Positions 17,303 through 25,363 of a stretch of 64,000 bases of DNA are shown one piece after another; within the stretch, counting starts at the first letter, position 1, and the number at the start of each line of letters is the position of its first letter. The notes under the pieces are model-generated. The model made no database searches. It had not been told where the DNA came from and saw nothing but the letters and a program-made list of their open reading frames with translations. The position numbers and the translations under genes were made by a program. The stretch lies in NCBI RefSeq assembly GCF_017811155.1, contig NZ_JACVCV010000008.1:124001-188000 (forward strand). The letters are read 5' to 3'. This DNA is from Lunatimonas salinarum. GTDB taxonomy: Bacteria; Bacteroidota; Bacteroidia; Cytophagales; Cyclobacteriaceae.

Positions 17303-17407
17303 AAGCTTAAGGCTGAGGGCAAATTGGATAAAGTTTCGGGTGATTCAATTCAAGAACAAACCTATCAATCAGATTTTGATAAGTTTATCGCGAAGAAAAA
17401 TAATTGA
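17303..17407 (+). pseudogene. Second copy of the rhuM 3' end
   Basis: Read in frame from 17303, the sequence encodes K-L-K-A-E-G-K-L-D-K, a short diverged stretch, then Q-T-Y-Q-S-D-F-D-K-F-I-A-K-K and a TGA at 17405. The intact RhuM-like protein at 22967-23950 ends K-L-K-A-E-G-E-F-D-K...Q-T-Y-Q-S-D-F-D-K-L-I-A-K. The nucleotide match is also strong, for example gtttcgggtgat and aaacctatcaatc in both. This is therefore a 3' fragment of a former rhuM-like gene, without the first 290 or so codons. The piece upstream (17238-17300) belongs to another gene, so the join is a recombination scar. Confidence 0.8.
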
Positions 17408-17432
17408 TTGCTTTAACGAAAACATAACAAAA

Positions 17433-17582
17433 ATGAGTCAATTGAAGAAATATAGTAATCTAGAAAAATCTCAACTGACTCTTCTCTTTGAATTGGACAA
17501 CGATGAGGAATCAGTTTCGATAATTAAATTAGGAGCATCAAAGAATAGGTTATCCATACATCATTACTTCCTCCAAAGGTAA
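17433..17582 (+). CDS. Small ORF starting like hsdS (possible remnant)
   Basis: A 49-codon frame beginning M-S-Q-L-K-K-Y, 25 bp after the stop of the rhuM fragment. The intact hsdS begins M-T-H-L-K-N-Y, 30 bp after the stop of intact rhuM, and the DNA around both starts is alike (ttgaagaa then ctata/atata). After seven codons the two diverge, as different recognition domains would, and this frame ends in TAA after 49 codons. It could be a truncated hsdS remnant or a small independent gene. No domain is recognisable in the rest. Confidence 0.4.
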   Translation: MSQLKKYSNLEKSQLTLLFELDNDEESVSIIKLGASKNRLSIHHYFLQR

Positions 17583-18086
17583 TCTGGCAATAATTTATTG
17601 CAATTTGCCTTGACCGAAATTCAACAGATTTGCGGTTATTTTTGCATATTGCTCCGGAATATCAAGTAGGTATACATTTTATGATTTTTTATAAAATTGG
17701 CTGATTTCCCATGCGCTGAATGATGTGATTTTATATCCGACTTTTTCAATGATAAGTTATCGAATTTTTAGCAGGGAAACAAGGTAATCTATCATTGATT
17801 CAAGTTCACCTGAGCATAATTTGATGGGGTGTTACATCAGAAAACGCCTTGTAGGACAGACTCACCGTTCGGGTATTCTGTCGGTCGAATGCTTACATGT
17901 TCTGAAGATTGAATGGTCTGTGGGGACACGGAGCATGTGGGGTTGAATGGTCTGTGAGGAAACATACCATGTGGTGGTATAATGAGTGTGATCTGTTAGT
18001 GTCCATAGGGCTTTATCAATACGACTTACCTTGCAAATGCCCACTTCCATTACTATCTTCCCACTTGGTTTTATTTTTGGTTTCAG
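17583..18086. other. A+T-rich upstream region of hsdR with no clear gene
   Basis: About 500 bp with no supported coding sequence. The first 240 bp are A+T rich. The part from about 17830 contains an imperfect tandem repeat (listed separately) and ends at the hsdR start. A TATTTTTG string at 18072-18079 matches TAnnTTTG, but it is only 7 bp from the hsdR ATG and has no -33 partner, so it is not called as a promoter. Confidence 0.55.
17911..17974. repeat. Imperfect 34-bp-period tandem repeat upstream of hsdR
   Basis: Two copies of a 30-bp element, 17911-17940 and 17945-17974, share gaatggtctgtg at the start and catgtgg at the end, with 25 of 30 positions identical and a period of 34 bp. They lie 110-175 bp upstream of hsdR, where an operator or a promoter-proximal control element could be, but no function can be read from sequence alone. 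Confidence 0.65.
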
Positions 18087-21000
18087 ATGGCTTTTAACGA
18101 AGACGCAAGGGTGAAAATCCCGGCAATTCTCCACCTTATACGGCTTGGCTACGTCTATATCCCTCAAGGAGAGCAGATTCGGCGGGAGGATTCCAATATT
18201 TTTGAAGAGATCTTTAGCCAAAGCGTCCAAAAGCTCAATCCCCATCTTGATGCATCGGATACCAAGCGGATATTGGATGAGGTTTCGCTTGAGCTGGATT
18301 ATGAAGATTTGGGAAGAAAGTTTTACGAGCGACTGACGAGTGGGTCGGGAATCAAGCTGATCGATTTTCAGAATTTCTCCAATAATGCCTTTCACGTTAC
18401 TACCGAACTCACCTGCAAAAACGGCGATGAGGAGTTTCGGCCCGATATCACGCTGCTCATCAACGGCATGCCCTTGGCTTTTATCGAAGTCAAAAAACCA
18501 CACAACAGGGATGGCGTAATCGCCGAGCGCAACCGGATCAACCAACGCTTCAAGCAAAAGCATTTTCGCCGCTTTGCCAACATCACGCAACTGATGGTCT
18601 TTTCAAACAATATGGAGTACGAGGACGGCATTGTGGATCCGGTATTTGGAGCATTTTATGCCACATCGGCCTACAAAGACCTCCAATTCAACTATTTCCG
18701 GGAAGACCCTGAATATCCAGTCAAACAAGGCCTGAAAACCATCACGGAGGAGCAGGAAAACGCCATTTTGAAAGACACCAATCTGATGGTGATCAAACAC
18801 AGCCCGGAGTTTCTGACCAACAAATCGGAATATACCCCAACGCATCGCATCCTTACCTCTCTTTTTAGCAGGGAGCGATTTGCGTTTATTCTCAAATACG
18901 CCTTGGCCTATGTAGCCGAAGAAAAAGGACTGGAAAAGCACATCATGCGCTATCCTCAGCTTTTTGCTACGCTCGCCATCGCCCAAAAACTCAGTGAAGG
19001 ACGAACCAAAGGAATCATCTGGCATACGCAGGGAAGCGGGAAAACCGCCTTGGCTTTCTACAATGTCAAACACCTGACGGACTATTTTCAAAAACAAGGC
19101 GTCATCCCCAAGTTCTACTTTATCGTGGATCGGCTCGATCTGCTGATCCAAGCCTCGACCGAATTCAGCAACCGGGGACTGAAGGTGATTCAGGTAAACT
19201 CCCGGCAGGATTTCGCCAAAGACCTGCGTATCACCGGCGCCATCCACAACGATTCGGGCTTGCCGGAGATTACCGTAGTCAACATTCAGAAGTTTACGAT
19301 GGACACGATGGTGGCTGAAGTGATGGACTATGACATCCATATCCAGCGGGTGTTTTTCCTCGATGAAGCGCACCGCAGCTACAACCCCAAGGGAAACTAC
19401 CTAGCCAATCTGATCAATTCGGACAAAAAAGCCATCAAAATCGCCTTGACCGGCACTCCCCTACTTCGTGAGGTGGCCAAGGAATACGATTCCAAAACCC
19501 TTTTTGGCAACTACATCCACAAGTATTACTACAACATGTCCATCGCCGATGGCTATACCCTGAGGCTGATTCGAGAGGAGATCGAGGGTAAGTTTAAGAT
19601 GGAGATGAAGGAACTGATGGATCAGATCAAGGTCCAAAAAGGAGATATTCCCCGATCCAAAATCTACGCTCATCCGAAGTTCGTACAAGCGATGCTGGAC
19701 TATATCGTGCAGGACTTGATACAGTTCAGAAGGGACCAAGGCGATACCTCCTTGGCAGGGATGGTGGTCTGCGATTCTTCCGAGCAGGCGCGGGAACTTT
19801 TCAGGCTTTTTGAAGTGAAATTTGGGGAACAGGAAACCGACGCGGGAGTACTTTTGGCAGCAGCCCCACCGCCTCCAAGCTACGGCAGCCATGAGAATCC
19901 CAGTCTCAAGGCCGCCCTGATCCTGCACAACGAAAACGACAAGGATATCCGCAAAGACCTGGTTAAAGTGTACAAAAAGGGCAATATCGACCTGCTTTTT
20001 GTCTACAATATGCTCCTGACGGGCTTTGATGCTAAGCGGCTGAAGAAGCTATACCTCGCCCGTGTGATCCAAGACCACAACCTACTGCAAACACTCACCC
20101 GCGTCAACCGACCCTACAAGAAGTTCAAATACGGCTATGTGGTGGATTTCGCCGATATCTCAAGGGCCTTTGACCGGACCAATAGGCTGTATTTCGACGA
20201 GCTGCAGGAGCAATTGGGAGACGAGATGCAGCTATATTCCTACCTTTTTAAATCCCCCGCCGAGATCCAACAGGAAATCGTGCAGATCCGAGAGGTACTC
20301 TTCCAGTTTGATACCCAAAACAAGGAAATCTTTTCCCAACAAATAGCCGAAATCACCGACAAGAGCCATTTGCTGGAAATCGTCAAATCCCTCCGTACGG
20401 CCAAGGAACTCAAAAACATCATCGCGCTCAATGGCTACGAGGGCATGGAAGGTTTGGCGGATTTTGATACTTGGAACCGACTGCTGACTGTGGCCCAAAG
20501 CCGATTGGACAACCTGCATTTTGTGGAAAATATCGGTAATACCGACGCGACCACCAATATCATCAATACGGCTTTGGAGGATATCGTCTTCGAGTTTATC
20601 AAAGTCTCCGAAAGCGAACTCGTGCTCGCGGATCAGTTCAAAGACATGCTACGAAAAACCCGGGAATCTTTGCGGTATAATTTCGACCAACAGGACCCGG
20701 CTTTTGTAAGTTTGCGGGAGGAACTGGAGCGGATCTTCAAAAAGAAAAACCTCAGCGAAGTGAGTCAGCAGGATTTGATGGAAAACCTGCCCCTGCTGCG
20801 CAAGATCCACGAAAAGGCCAAAGAGCTCAACCGGGAAAATGCCAACCTCAAGTCCAAATACCAGCAGGACGAGAAGTTTGCCCGGGTGCACAAGCGACTG
20901 ACCGAAAACGACGGACTCACCAAAAGGCAGGTGCAGATTCAGGCTGCTCTGATGAATGTGAAGGCTAAAGCCGATGAAACCATCCTAAATAACAAGAATA

Positions 21001-21164
21001 TGCTCGATCATGAAGCCTTTTTCAAGCGCTACATGATGCAGCTCGTGACCCAGGAGTTTTTGCGGGAGCAAAAAATGAAACTTGATTTTCAGACTACCCA
21101 AAACATCAACCAATTGATCGTTTCCGAATACCTTACCCAGTTTAACAATACTTTCCTCAGATGA
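18087..21164 (+). CDS. hsdR: Type I restriction enzyme, R (motor/nuclease) subunit
   Basis: A 1025-residue HsdR. The N-terminal nuclease domain shows R-P-D-I-T-L-L-I-N-G-M-P-L-A-F-I-E-V-K-K-P, the PD-(D/E)xK metal site (about residues 119-138). The SF2 translocase follows: Walker A H-T-Q-G-S-G-K-T at 313-320, D-E-A-H at 426-429, L-T-G-T-P motif III near 457, and the D-H-N-L-L-Q-T-L-T-R-V-N-R-P motif VI region. The C-terminal third is helical and should contact the methylase. All catalytic motifs are intact. It cuts unmethylated DNA after translocation, with HsdM and HsdS. Its stop overlaps hsdM (ATGA), showing coupled translation. Confidence 0.95.
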   Translation: MAFNEDARVKIPAILHLIRLGYVYIPQGEQIRREDSNIFEEIFSQSVQKLNPHLDASDTKRILDEVSLELDYEDLGRKFYERLTSGSGIKLIDFQNFSNNAFHVTTELTCKNGDEEFRPDITLLINGMPLAFIEVKKPHNRDGVIAERNRINQRFKQKHFRRFANITQLMVFSNNMEYEDGIVDPVFGAFYATSAYKDLQFNYFREDPEYPVKQGLKTITEEQENAILKDTNLMVIKHSPEFLTNKSEYTPTHRILTSLFSRERFAFILKYALAYVAEEKGLEKHIMRYPQLFATLAIAQKLSEGRTKGIIWHTQGSGKTALAFYNVKHLTDYFQKQGVIPKFYFIVDRLDLLIQASTEFSNRGLKVIQVNSRQDFAKDLRITGAIHNDSGLPEITVVNIQKFTMDTMVAEVMDYDIHIQRVFFLDEAHRSYNPKGNYLANLINSDKKAIKIALTGTPLLREVAKEYDSKTLFGNYIHKYYYNMSIADGYTLRLIREEIEGKFKMEMKELMDQIKVQKGDIPRSKIYAHPKFVQAMLDYIVQDLIQFRRDQGDTSLAGMVVCDSSEQARELFRLFEVKFGEQETDAGVLLAAAPPPPSYGSHENPSLKAALILHNENDKDIRKDLVKVYKKGNIDLLFVYNMLLTGFDAKRLKKLYLARVIQDHNLLQTLTRVNRPYKKFKYGYVVDFADISRAFDRTNRLYFDELQEQLGDEMQLYSYLFKSPAEIQQEIVQIREVLFQFDTQNKEIFSQQIAEITDKSHLLEIVKSLRTAKELKNIIALNGYEGMEGLADFDTWNRLLTVAQSRLDNLHFVENIGNTDATTNIINTALEDIVFEFIKVSESELVLADQFKDMLRKTRESLRYNFDQQDPAFVSLREELERIFKKKNLSEVSQQDLMENLPLLRKIHEKAKELNRENANLKSKYQQDEKFARVHKRLTENDGLTKRQVQIQAALMNVKAKADETILNNKNMLDHEAFFKRYMMQLVTQEFLREQKMKLDFQTTQNINQLIVSEYLTQFNNTFLR

Positions 21165-22837
21165 CTCAGGATTTAACCTTTATCACCAAAACCAAACAAC
21201 TCATCGACAACCTCAAAAGTGTCTGCGCCAACTTCGGCCTGGGCAACGATGGCAATGAGTTTAAGATCATTACCCAGGTTTTCCTGTACAAGTTTCTCAA
21301 TGACAAGTTCCGCTACGAGGTCAAAAAGCAAAATCCCGAACTCGCCGCTGCCGAAAACTTCACCGAAGCGCTCAATGCCCTCGACGAGGAAGAGTACCAG
21401 TTTCTTTTGGCCTTGCTGGATCCTAACCTACCCCGATTGCATGGCTACCAGCTTATTTCCCACTTGTTCAACAAGCAGGCCGAGCCCGACTTTGCCAAGA
21501 CCTTTGACGATACCCTGAGGCAGATCAGCATCGAAAACGCCGATGTCTTTTCTGTGAAGGCCTTTTCCGGAGCCAAAGACTCTCTTTTTGACGAACTGAG
21601 CCAGTTTATCTCCGACTCTTCCCAGCGGGATGCCTTTTGTCGGGCGCTGATTAATAAGCTCTTCGAGTTTAGCTTTGAGGAGATGTTTGAGGAGAAATAC
21701 GACTTCTTCGCGACCATCTTTGAGTACCTGATCAAGGACTACAACAGCGACAGCGGAGGCAAATATGCCGAGTACTACACCCCGCATGCCGTGGCCCGCA
21801 TCATGGCGGCGATCCTGGTTCCCGAACCGGTCAAAGGCGTGCGCTGCTACGATCCGAGCGCGGGTTCGGGCACCTTGCTCATGAGTCTCGCCCATCAAAT
21901 CGGAGAGCAAAATTGCAGCATCTATTCCGAGGACATTTCCCAAAAGTCCAGCACCATGCTGCGACTGAACCTGGTGCTGAACGGGCTGACGCACAGCATT
22001 CCCAATATCATCAAGACCAATACGATCGCCCAGCCGTACTACCTGAACCAGAAGTTTGACTTTATCGTCTCCAATCCCCCTTTCAAGCTGGACTTCTCGG
22101 ACTTCCGCAACGACCTGGAAAAGGACAGCTTTAAGGATCGCTTCTTTGCAGGCATTCCCAAGGTACCCAAGGCCAAAAAGGAATCCATGGCCATCTACTT
22201 GCTTTTTATCCAGCACATCATGCACAGCCTGAGTGAAAGCGGGCGGGCGGCGATCGTGGTGCCGACGGGCTTTATCACCGCTCAAAGCGGCATCGAAAAA
22301 AGCATACGCGAAAAGCTCATCAAGCAAGGCTGGCTGCGGGGGGTGGTCTCCATGCCGAGCAATATCTTCGCGAGTACGGGCACCAACGTCTCCGTGCTCT
22401 TTCTCGACAAGATGGCCGACTCCGAGCATATCGTGCTGATGGATGCTTCCAAACTGGGGCAAACGGTGAAGGAAGGCAAAAACCAGCGCACCGTCCTGAC
22501 CCGAGAGGAAGAAAGCCTCATCATCGAGACCTTCAACCATCAGGAGGCAGTCGAAGAACTTTCCGTGGTAGTCAGCAAATCACAGATTGCCGAGAAAAAC
22601 TACAGCTTCAGCGCCGGACAATACTTCGAGGTCAAGATCGACTATGTGGATATCACGGCGGAGGAGTTTCAGGAAAAGCTAAACGGATTTGAGGAGCGCT
22701 TGGTCGGGATGTTTGCCGAAGGGAAAGCCTTGGATGCGGAGATTTTGGGGAATTTGAGGAACTTGAAATTCGATCCCTTCGACTCCGCTCAGGGACCAAC
22801 CTTCGACTCCGCTCAGGGACCCGGCTCCGGTGGCTGA
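21161..22837 (+). CDS. hsdM: Type I modification methylase subunit with repeat-derived C-terminus
   Basis: A 558-residue N6-adenine methyltransferase. It has an N-terminal HsdM helical domain, the SAM-binding motif D-P-S-A-G-S-G-T at residues 231-238 and the catalytic N-P-P-F at 305-308. It methylates the target site and, with HsdS, forms the recognition core. The natural protein seems to end near N-L-R-N-L-K-F (about residue 537). The last 20 or so residues (two F-D-S-A-Q-G-P units, then G-S-G-G) are translated from copies of the 19-bp repeat, and the TGA stop at 22835-22837 lies inside an inverted repeat copy. Whether the added tail matters is unknown. Confidence 0.95.
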   Translation: MTQDLTFITKTKQLIDNLKSVCANFGLGNDGNEFKIITQVFLYKFLNDKFRYEVKKQNPELAAAENFTEALNALDEEEYQFLLALLDPNLPRLHGYQLISHLFNKQAEPDFAKTFDDTLRQISIENADVFSVKAFSGAKDSLFDELSQFISDSSQRDAFCRALINKLFEFSFEEMFEEKYDFFATIFEYLIKDYNSDSGGKYAEYYTPHAVARIMAAILVPEPVKGVRCYDPSAGSGTLLMSLAHQIGEQNCSIYSEDISQKSSTMLRLNLVLNGLTHSIPNIIKTNTIAQPYYLNQKFDFIVSNPPFKLDFSDFRNDLEKDSFKDRFFAGIPKVPKAKKESMAIYLLFIQHIMHSLSESGRAAIVVPTGFITAQSGIEKSIREKLIKQGWLRGVVSMPSNIFASTGTNVSVLFLDKMADSEHIVLMDASKLGQTVKEGKNQRTVLTREEESLIIETFNHQEAVEELSVVVSKSQIAEKNYSFSAGQYFEVKIDYVDITAEEFQEKLNGFEERLVGMFAEGKALDAEILGNLRNLKFDPFDSAQGPTFDSAQGPGSGG

Positions 22838-22849
22838 GCGGAGCCGAAG
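22776..22849. repeat. 19-bp palindromic-family repeats at the end of hsdM
   Basis: Two direct copies of ccttcgactccgctcaggg lie at 22776-22794 and 22800-22818. An inverted copy follows (ctgagcggagccgaag, 22834-22849). The first two are translated as the tail of HsdM; the third provides its stop codon. The same element occurs three times inside hsdS (24582-24659), so it is a dispersed short element of this genome rather than part of either gene. Confidence 0.9.
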
Positions 22850-22939
22850 CCAGCGGAGCCGAAGCCAGCGGAGCCGAAGCCAGCGGAGCCGAAGCCAGCG
22901 GAGTCGAAGCCAGCGGAGTCGAAGCAAACGGATCCGAAG
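22850..22939. repeat. 15-bp tandem array between hsdM and rhuM
   Basis: Six head-to-tail 15-bp units start at 22850: three read ccagcggagccgaag, two ccagcggagtcgaag, and the last is degenerate (caaacggatccgaag). Each unit is the core of the inverted 19-bp element (gcggagYcgaag), so the array probably grew by slippage from one repeat copy. It ends 27 bp before the rhuM start and is outside all coding sequence. Its copy number may vary between strains. Confidence 0.92.
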
Positions 22940-22966
22940 CCACCATAAATCGAACACAGATCAAAA

Positions 22967-23950
22967 ATGAAACCAAGAGACATCTTACTTTTCCAAAATG
23001 CTGAGCAAACCGTCAACGTGTCGGTCTATTTTCAAAAAGGGACCTTTTGGCTGACGCAAAAGACGATGGCCGAATTATTTGGTGTGAAAGTACCTGCTGT
23101 AAACAAGCACTTAAAAAACATCTTCGAAACAGGGGAGCTTGAGCCAGATTCAGTTATTTCCATTTTGGAAACAACTGCCGCAGATGGAAAAACCTACGCT
23201 ACCCAATTCTACCGCTTGGAAGCTATCCTCGCTGTCGGCTATCGGGTGAATTCCATACAGGCTACCGACTTTCGGAAATGGGCTACCCAAACGCTCAATG
23301 AGTTTATCATCAAAGGCTTTGTAATGGATGATGAGCGACTGAAGCAGGGCAAGCACTTTGGCCAAGACTACTTTGATGAATTGCTGGAGCGCATCCGGGA
23401 GATCAGGGCAAGCGAGCGTAGGTTTTATCAAAAGATTACCGACCTCTATGCCCTGAGTACCGACTACGACCCGCAAAGTGTCCAAACCAAGGAGTTTTTT
23501 GCCATGGTTCAAAACAAACTGCACTGGGCCATCACCGGGAAAACCGCTGCGGAAATCATCTATGACGAAGCAGACGCGACCAAACTCTACATGGGATTGA
23601 AGACTTGGAAAGATGCACCCGATGGCAAAATCCAAAAAAGCGATGTATCCGTAGCCAAAAACTTCCTCTCCCTTCAGCATATCGGGGAGCTTAACCGCAT
23701 CGTATCTGCCTACCTCGATCTGGCCGAAAACAATGCACAGCGCGGCAGGGCCTTTTCCATGCTACAATGGGCCAAGTTTCTGGACAGCTTCCTGGAACTC
23801 TCCAGCTATCCTATTCTGCGGGACAAGGGGAAAGTAAGCATGCTGGAAGCCAAGCTGAAGGCCGAGGGCGAATTTGATAAGTTTCGGGTGATCCAAGACC
23901 AAACCTATCAATCGGATTTTGATAAGTTGATTGCTAAGGTGAAGAAGTGA
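22967..23950 (+). CDS. rhuM: RhuM-family protein in the type I R-M operon
   Basis: A 327-residue protein of the RhuM family, first named from a Salmonella pathogenicity island and often found in type I restriction loci. The N-terminal part (residues 1-120) looks like a DNA-binding module, with T-F-W-L-T-Q-K-T-M-A-E-L-F-G-V and V-P-A-V-N-K-H-L-K-N-I-F forming a helix-turn-helix-like pair, then Y-R-L-E-A-I-L-A-V-G-Y-R-V-N-S. The C-terminal half is helical (Fic/DOC-like alignments are reported for relatives, but no H-P-F-x-x-G-N Fic motif is seen here). Function is not established; a regulatory or antirestriction-related role is guesswork. A broken second copy of its 3' end lies upstream of hsdR. 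Confidence 0.85.
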   Translation: MKPRDILLFQNAEQTVNVSVYFQKGTFWLTQKTMAELFGVKVPAVNKHLKNIFETGELEPDSVISILETTAADGKTYATQFYRLEAILAVGYRVNSIQATDFRKWATQTLNEFIIKGFVMDDERLKQGKHFGQDYFDELLERIREIRASERRFYQKITDLYALSTDYDPQSVQTKEFFAMVQNKLHWAITGKTAAEIIYDEADATKLYMGLKTWKDAPDGKIQKSDVSVAKNFLSLQHIGELNRIVSAYLDLAENNAQRGRAFSMLQWAKFLDSFLELSSYPILRDKGKVSMLEAKLKAEGEFDKFRVIQDQTYQSDFDKLIAKVKK

Positions 23951-23980
23951 AGATTTCAAAGAAAAAAGAAAAGGAATAAA

Positions 23981-25363
23981 ATGACCCATTTGAAGAACTA
24001 TAAATTCGCTGATTTGTACGAGATGAGCTCAGGAATTTCATCAAAACCTGAGCAGGCTGGACATGGGGCGCCTTTTGTCTCGTTTAAAACAGTTTTCAAT
24101 AATTACTTTTTGCCTGACATTTTACATGATATGATGGATACTGGCGAGGAGGAACAAAAAGTCTATTCGGTTAAAGAAGGCGATATTTTTTTGACAAGAA
24201 CTAGTGAAACACTTGATGAACTAGGCATGAGTTCAGTGGCTTATAAGGATTATCCCTCTGCAACTTTTAGCGGGTTTTTGAAAAGATTACGACCTATTGA
24301 TGACTATACAGTTTATCCAAAGTATATCGCTTTCTATTTGAGAAGTGATCTTTTTAGAAAAACCATGAACAATAATGCCATTATGACTTTGAGAGCAAGT
24401 CTAAATGAGCAGATTTTTTCATATCTGGATTTAATACTCCCTTCATTCGATCAACAAAAGAAAATTGGAGATCTTTTATTCTCGATCTACCAGAGGATCG
24501 AGCTAAACAAACGCATCAATGCCGAACTGGAAGCGATGGCGAAGCTGGTGTATGAGTATTGGTTTGTTCAGTTTGATTTTCCCTTCGACTTCGCTCAGGG
24601 CAAGCCCGATGTCAGCCTGAGCGGAGTCGAAGGCAGCGGCCCTTCGGCTCCGCTCAGGGGCCTTTCAGAAGGGTACAAATCTTCCGGTGGCAAAATGGTC
24701 TGGAATGAGGAATTGAAGAGGGATGTGCCGGAGGGGTGGAGAGGTGGGACGATATCTGATATTGCTACTTTAACCAGAGGTGTCACTTACAATAAGGATG
24801 ACATTCAAGAAGAAGGAGCAGTTCGGACAGTCCCAATTTTAAGAGCCACCAATATCACGGGAAATCAAATTGACCTTAACAATATGGTGTTTGTTTCTGA
24901 ATCCCTAGCTGATGAGGAACAAATCCTAAGACCCTATGATATTTTGATAACTATGTCGAGCGGGAGTATTGATCATATCGGAAAGAATGGATTTTACTTT
25001 TTCGATGGAAAAGTTGCCTTTGGAGCTTTCTGTGCAAAAATTGAAGCGATCGAAGATTTCAAGTTTTATCTATACTCTTACACTCAATCCGATTTCTTCT
25101 TTACAACGATTAAAAATGAATGCCTTGGAACCAACATCAACAATTTAAATGGATCAATGGTAAAAGGATTCAAATTGGTAATTCCAGATAATCTCACTCT
25201 GGAAAAATTCAATCAAATTGTGCAGCCTCTATATGAAAAAATAAAGGTTAACACTAAGGAAAATCTACAACTCTCCAAGCTTCGGGACTGGCTACTGCCG
25301 ATGCTGATGAATGGGCAGGTGAGGGTGGGGGAGGCTGAGGAGATGGTGGAAGGGCAAGTTTAG
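23981..25363 (+). CDS. hsdS: Type I specificity subunit with repeat insertion in the hinge
   Basis: A 460-residue HsdS with two target recognition domains (TRD1 about residues 1-165, TRD2 about 245-420), each followed by a helical conserved region (R-I-E-L-N-K-R-I-N-A-E-L-E-A-M-A-K near 170-195 and the C-terminal L-R-D-W-L-L-P-M-L-M-N-G-Q-V). Between the halves, where relatives run from F-D-F-P straight to K-S-S-G-G-K-M-V-W-N, residues 202-231 are encoded by three copies of the 19-bp element. The frame is kept. The TRD segments are visibly more A+T rich than the conserved parts, fitting exchange of recognition domains. It sets the DNA sequence recognised by the whole complex. Confidence 0.93.
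   Translation: MTHLKNYKFADLYEMSSGISSKPEQAGHGAPFVSFKTVFNNYFLPDILHDMMDTGEEEQKVYSVKEGDIFLTRTSETLDELGMSSVAYKDYPSATFSGFLKRLRPIDDYTVYPKYIAFYLRSDLFRKTMNNNAIMTLRASLNEQIFSYLDLILPSFDQQKKIGDLLFSIYQRIELNKRINAELEAMAKLVYEYWFVQFDFPFDFAQGKPDVSLSGVEGSGPSAPLRGLSEGYKSSGGKMVWNEELKRDVPEGWRGGTISDIATLTRGVTYNKDDIQEEGAVRTVPILRATNITGNQIDLNNMVFVSESLADEEQILRPYDILITMSSGSIDHIGKNGFYFFDGKVAFGAFCAKIEAIEDFKFYLYSYTQSDFFFTTIKNECLGTNINNLNGSMVKGFKLVIPDNLTLEKFNQIVQPLYEKIKVNTKENLQLSKLRDWLLPMLMNGQVRVGEAEEMVEGQV
24582..24659. repeat. Three alternating 19-bp repeat copies inside hsdS
   Basis: Copies at 24582-24600 (ccttcgacttcgctcaggg, direct), 24616-24633 (cctgagcggagtcgaagg, inverted) and 24641-24659 (ccttcggctccgctcaggg, direct). 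They alternate in orientation and are separated by 15 and 7 bp. Together with short flanks they add 30 codons to hsdS without breaking the frame. Adjacent inverted copies could form hairpins in DNA or mRNA. Confidence 0.92.

Noticed and set aside
18072-18079. TATTTTTG as a promoter of hsdR
   Set aside because: Only 7 bp from the ATG and without a -33 element; the string is also likely by chance in A+T-rich DNA.
17862-18590. 242-codon minus-strand ORF over the hsdR start
   Set aside because: It overlaps the conserved nuclease domain of hsdR and shows no family motif.
21428-22540. 370-codon minus-strand ORF opposite hsdM
   Set aside because: Antisense shadow of hsdM, caused by codon bias; no domain is recognisable.
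22850-22939. CRISPR array
   Set aside because: The units are 15 bp and directly adjacent with no spacers; this is a simple tandem repeat.
22653-22976. Minus-strand ORF encoding a repeated A-S-A-P-L pattern
   Set aside because: It is the reverse reading of the 15-bp tandem array, not a real repeat protein.
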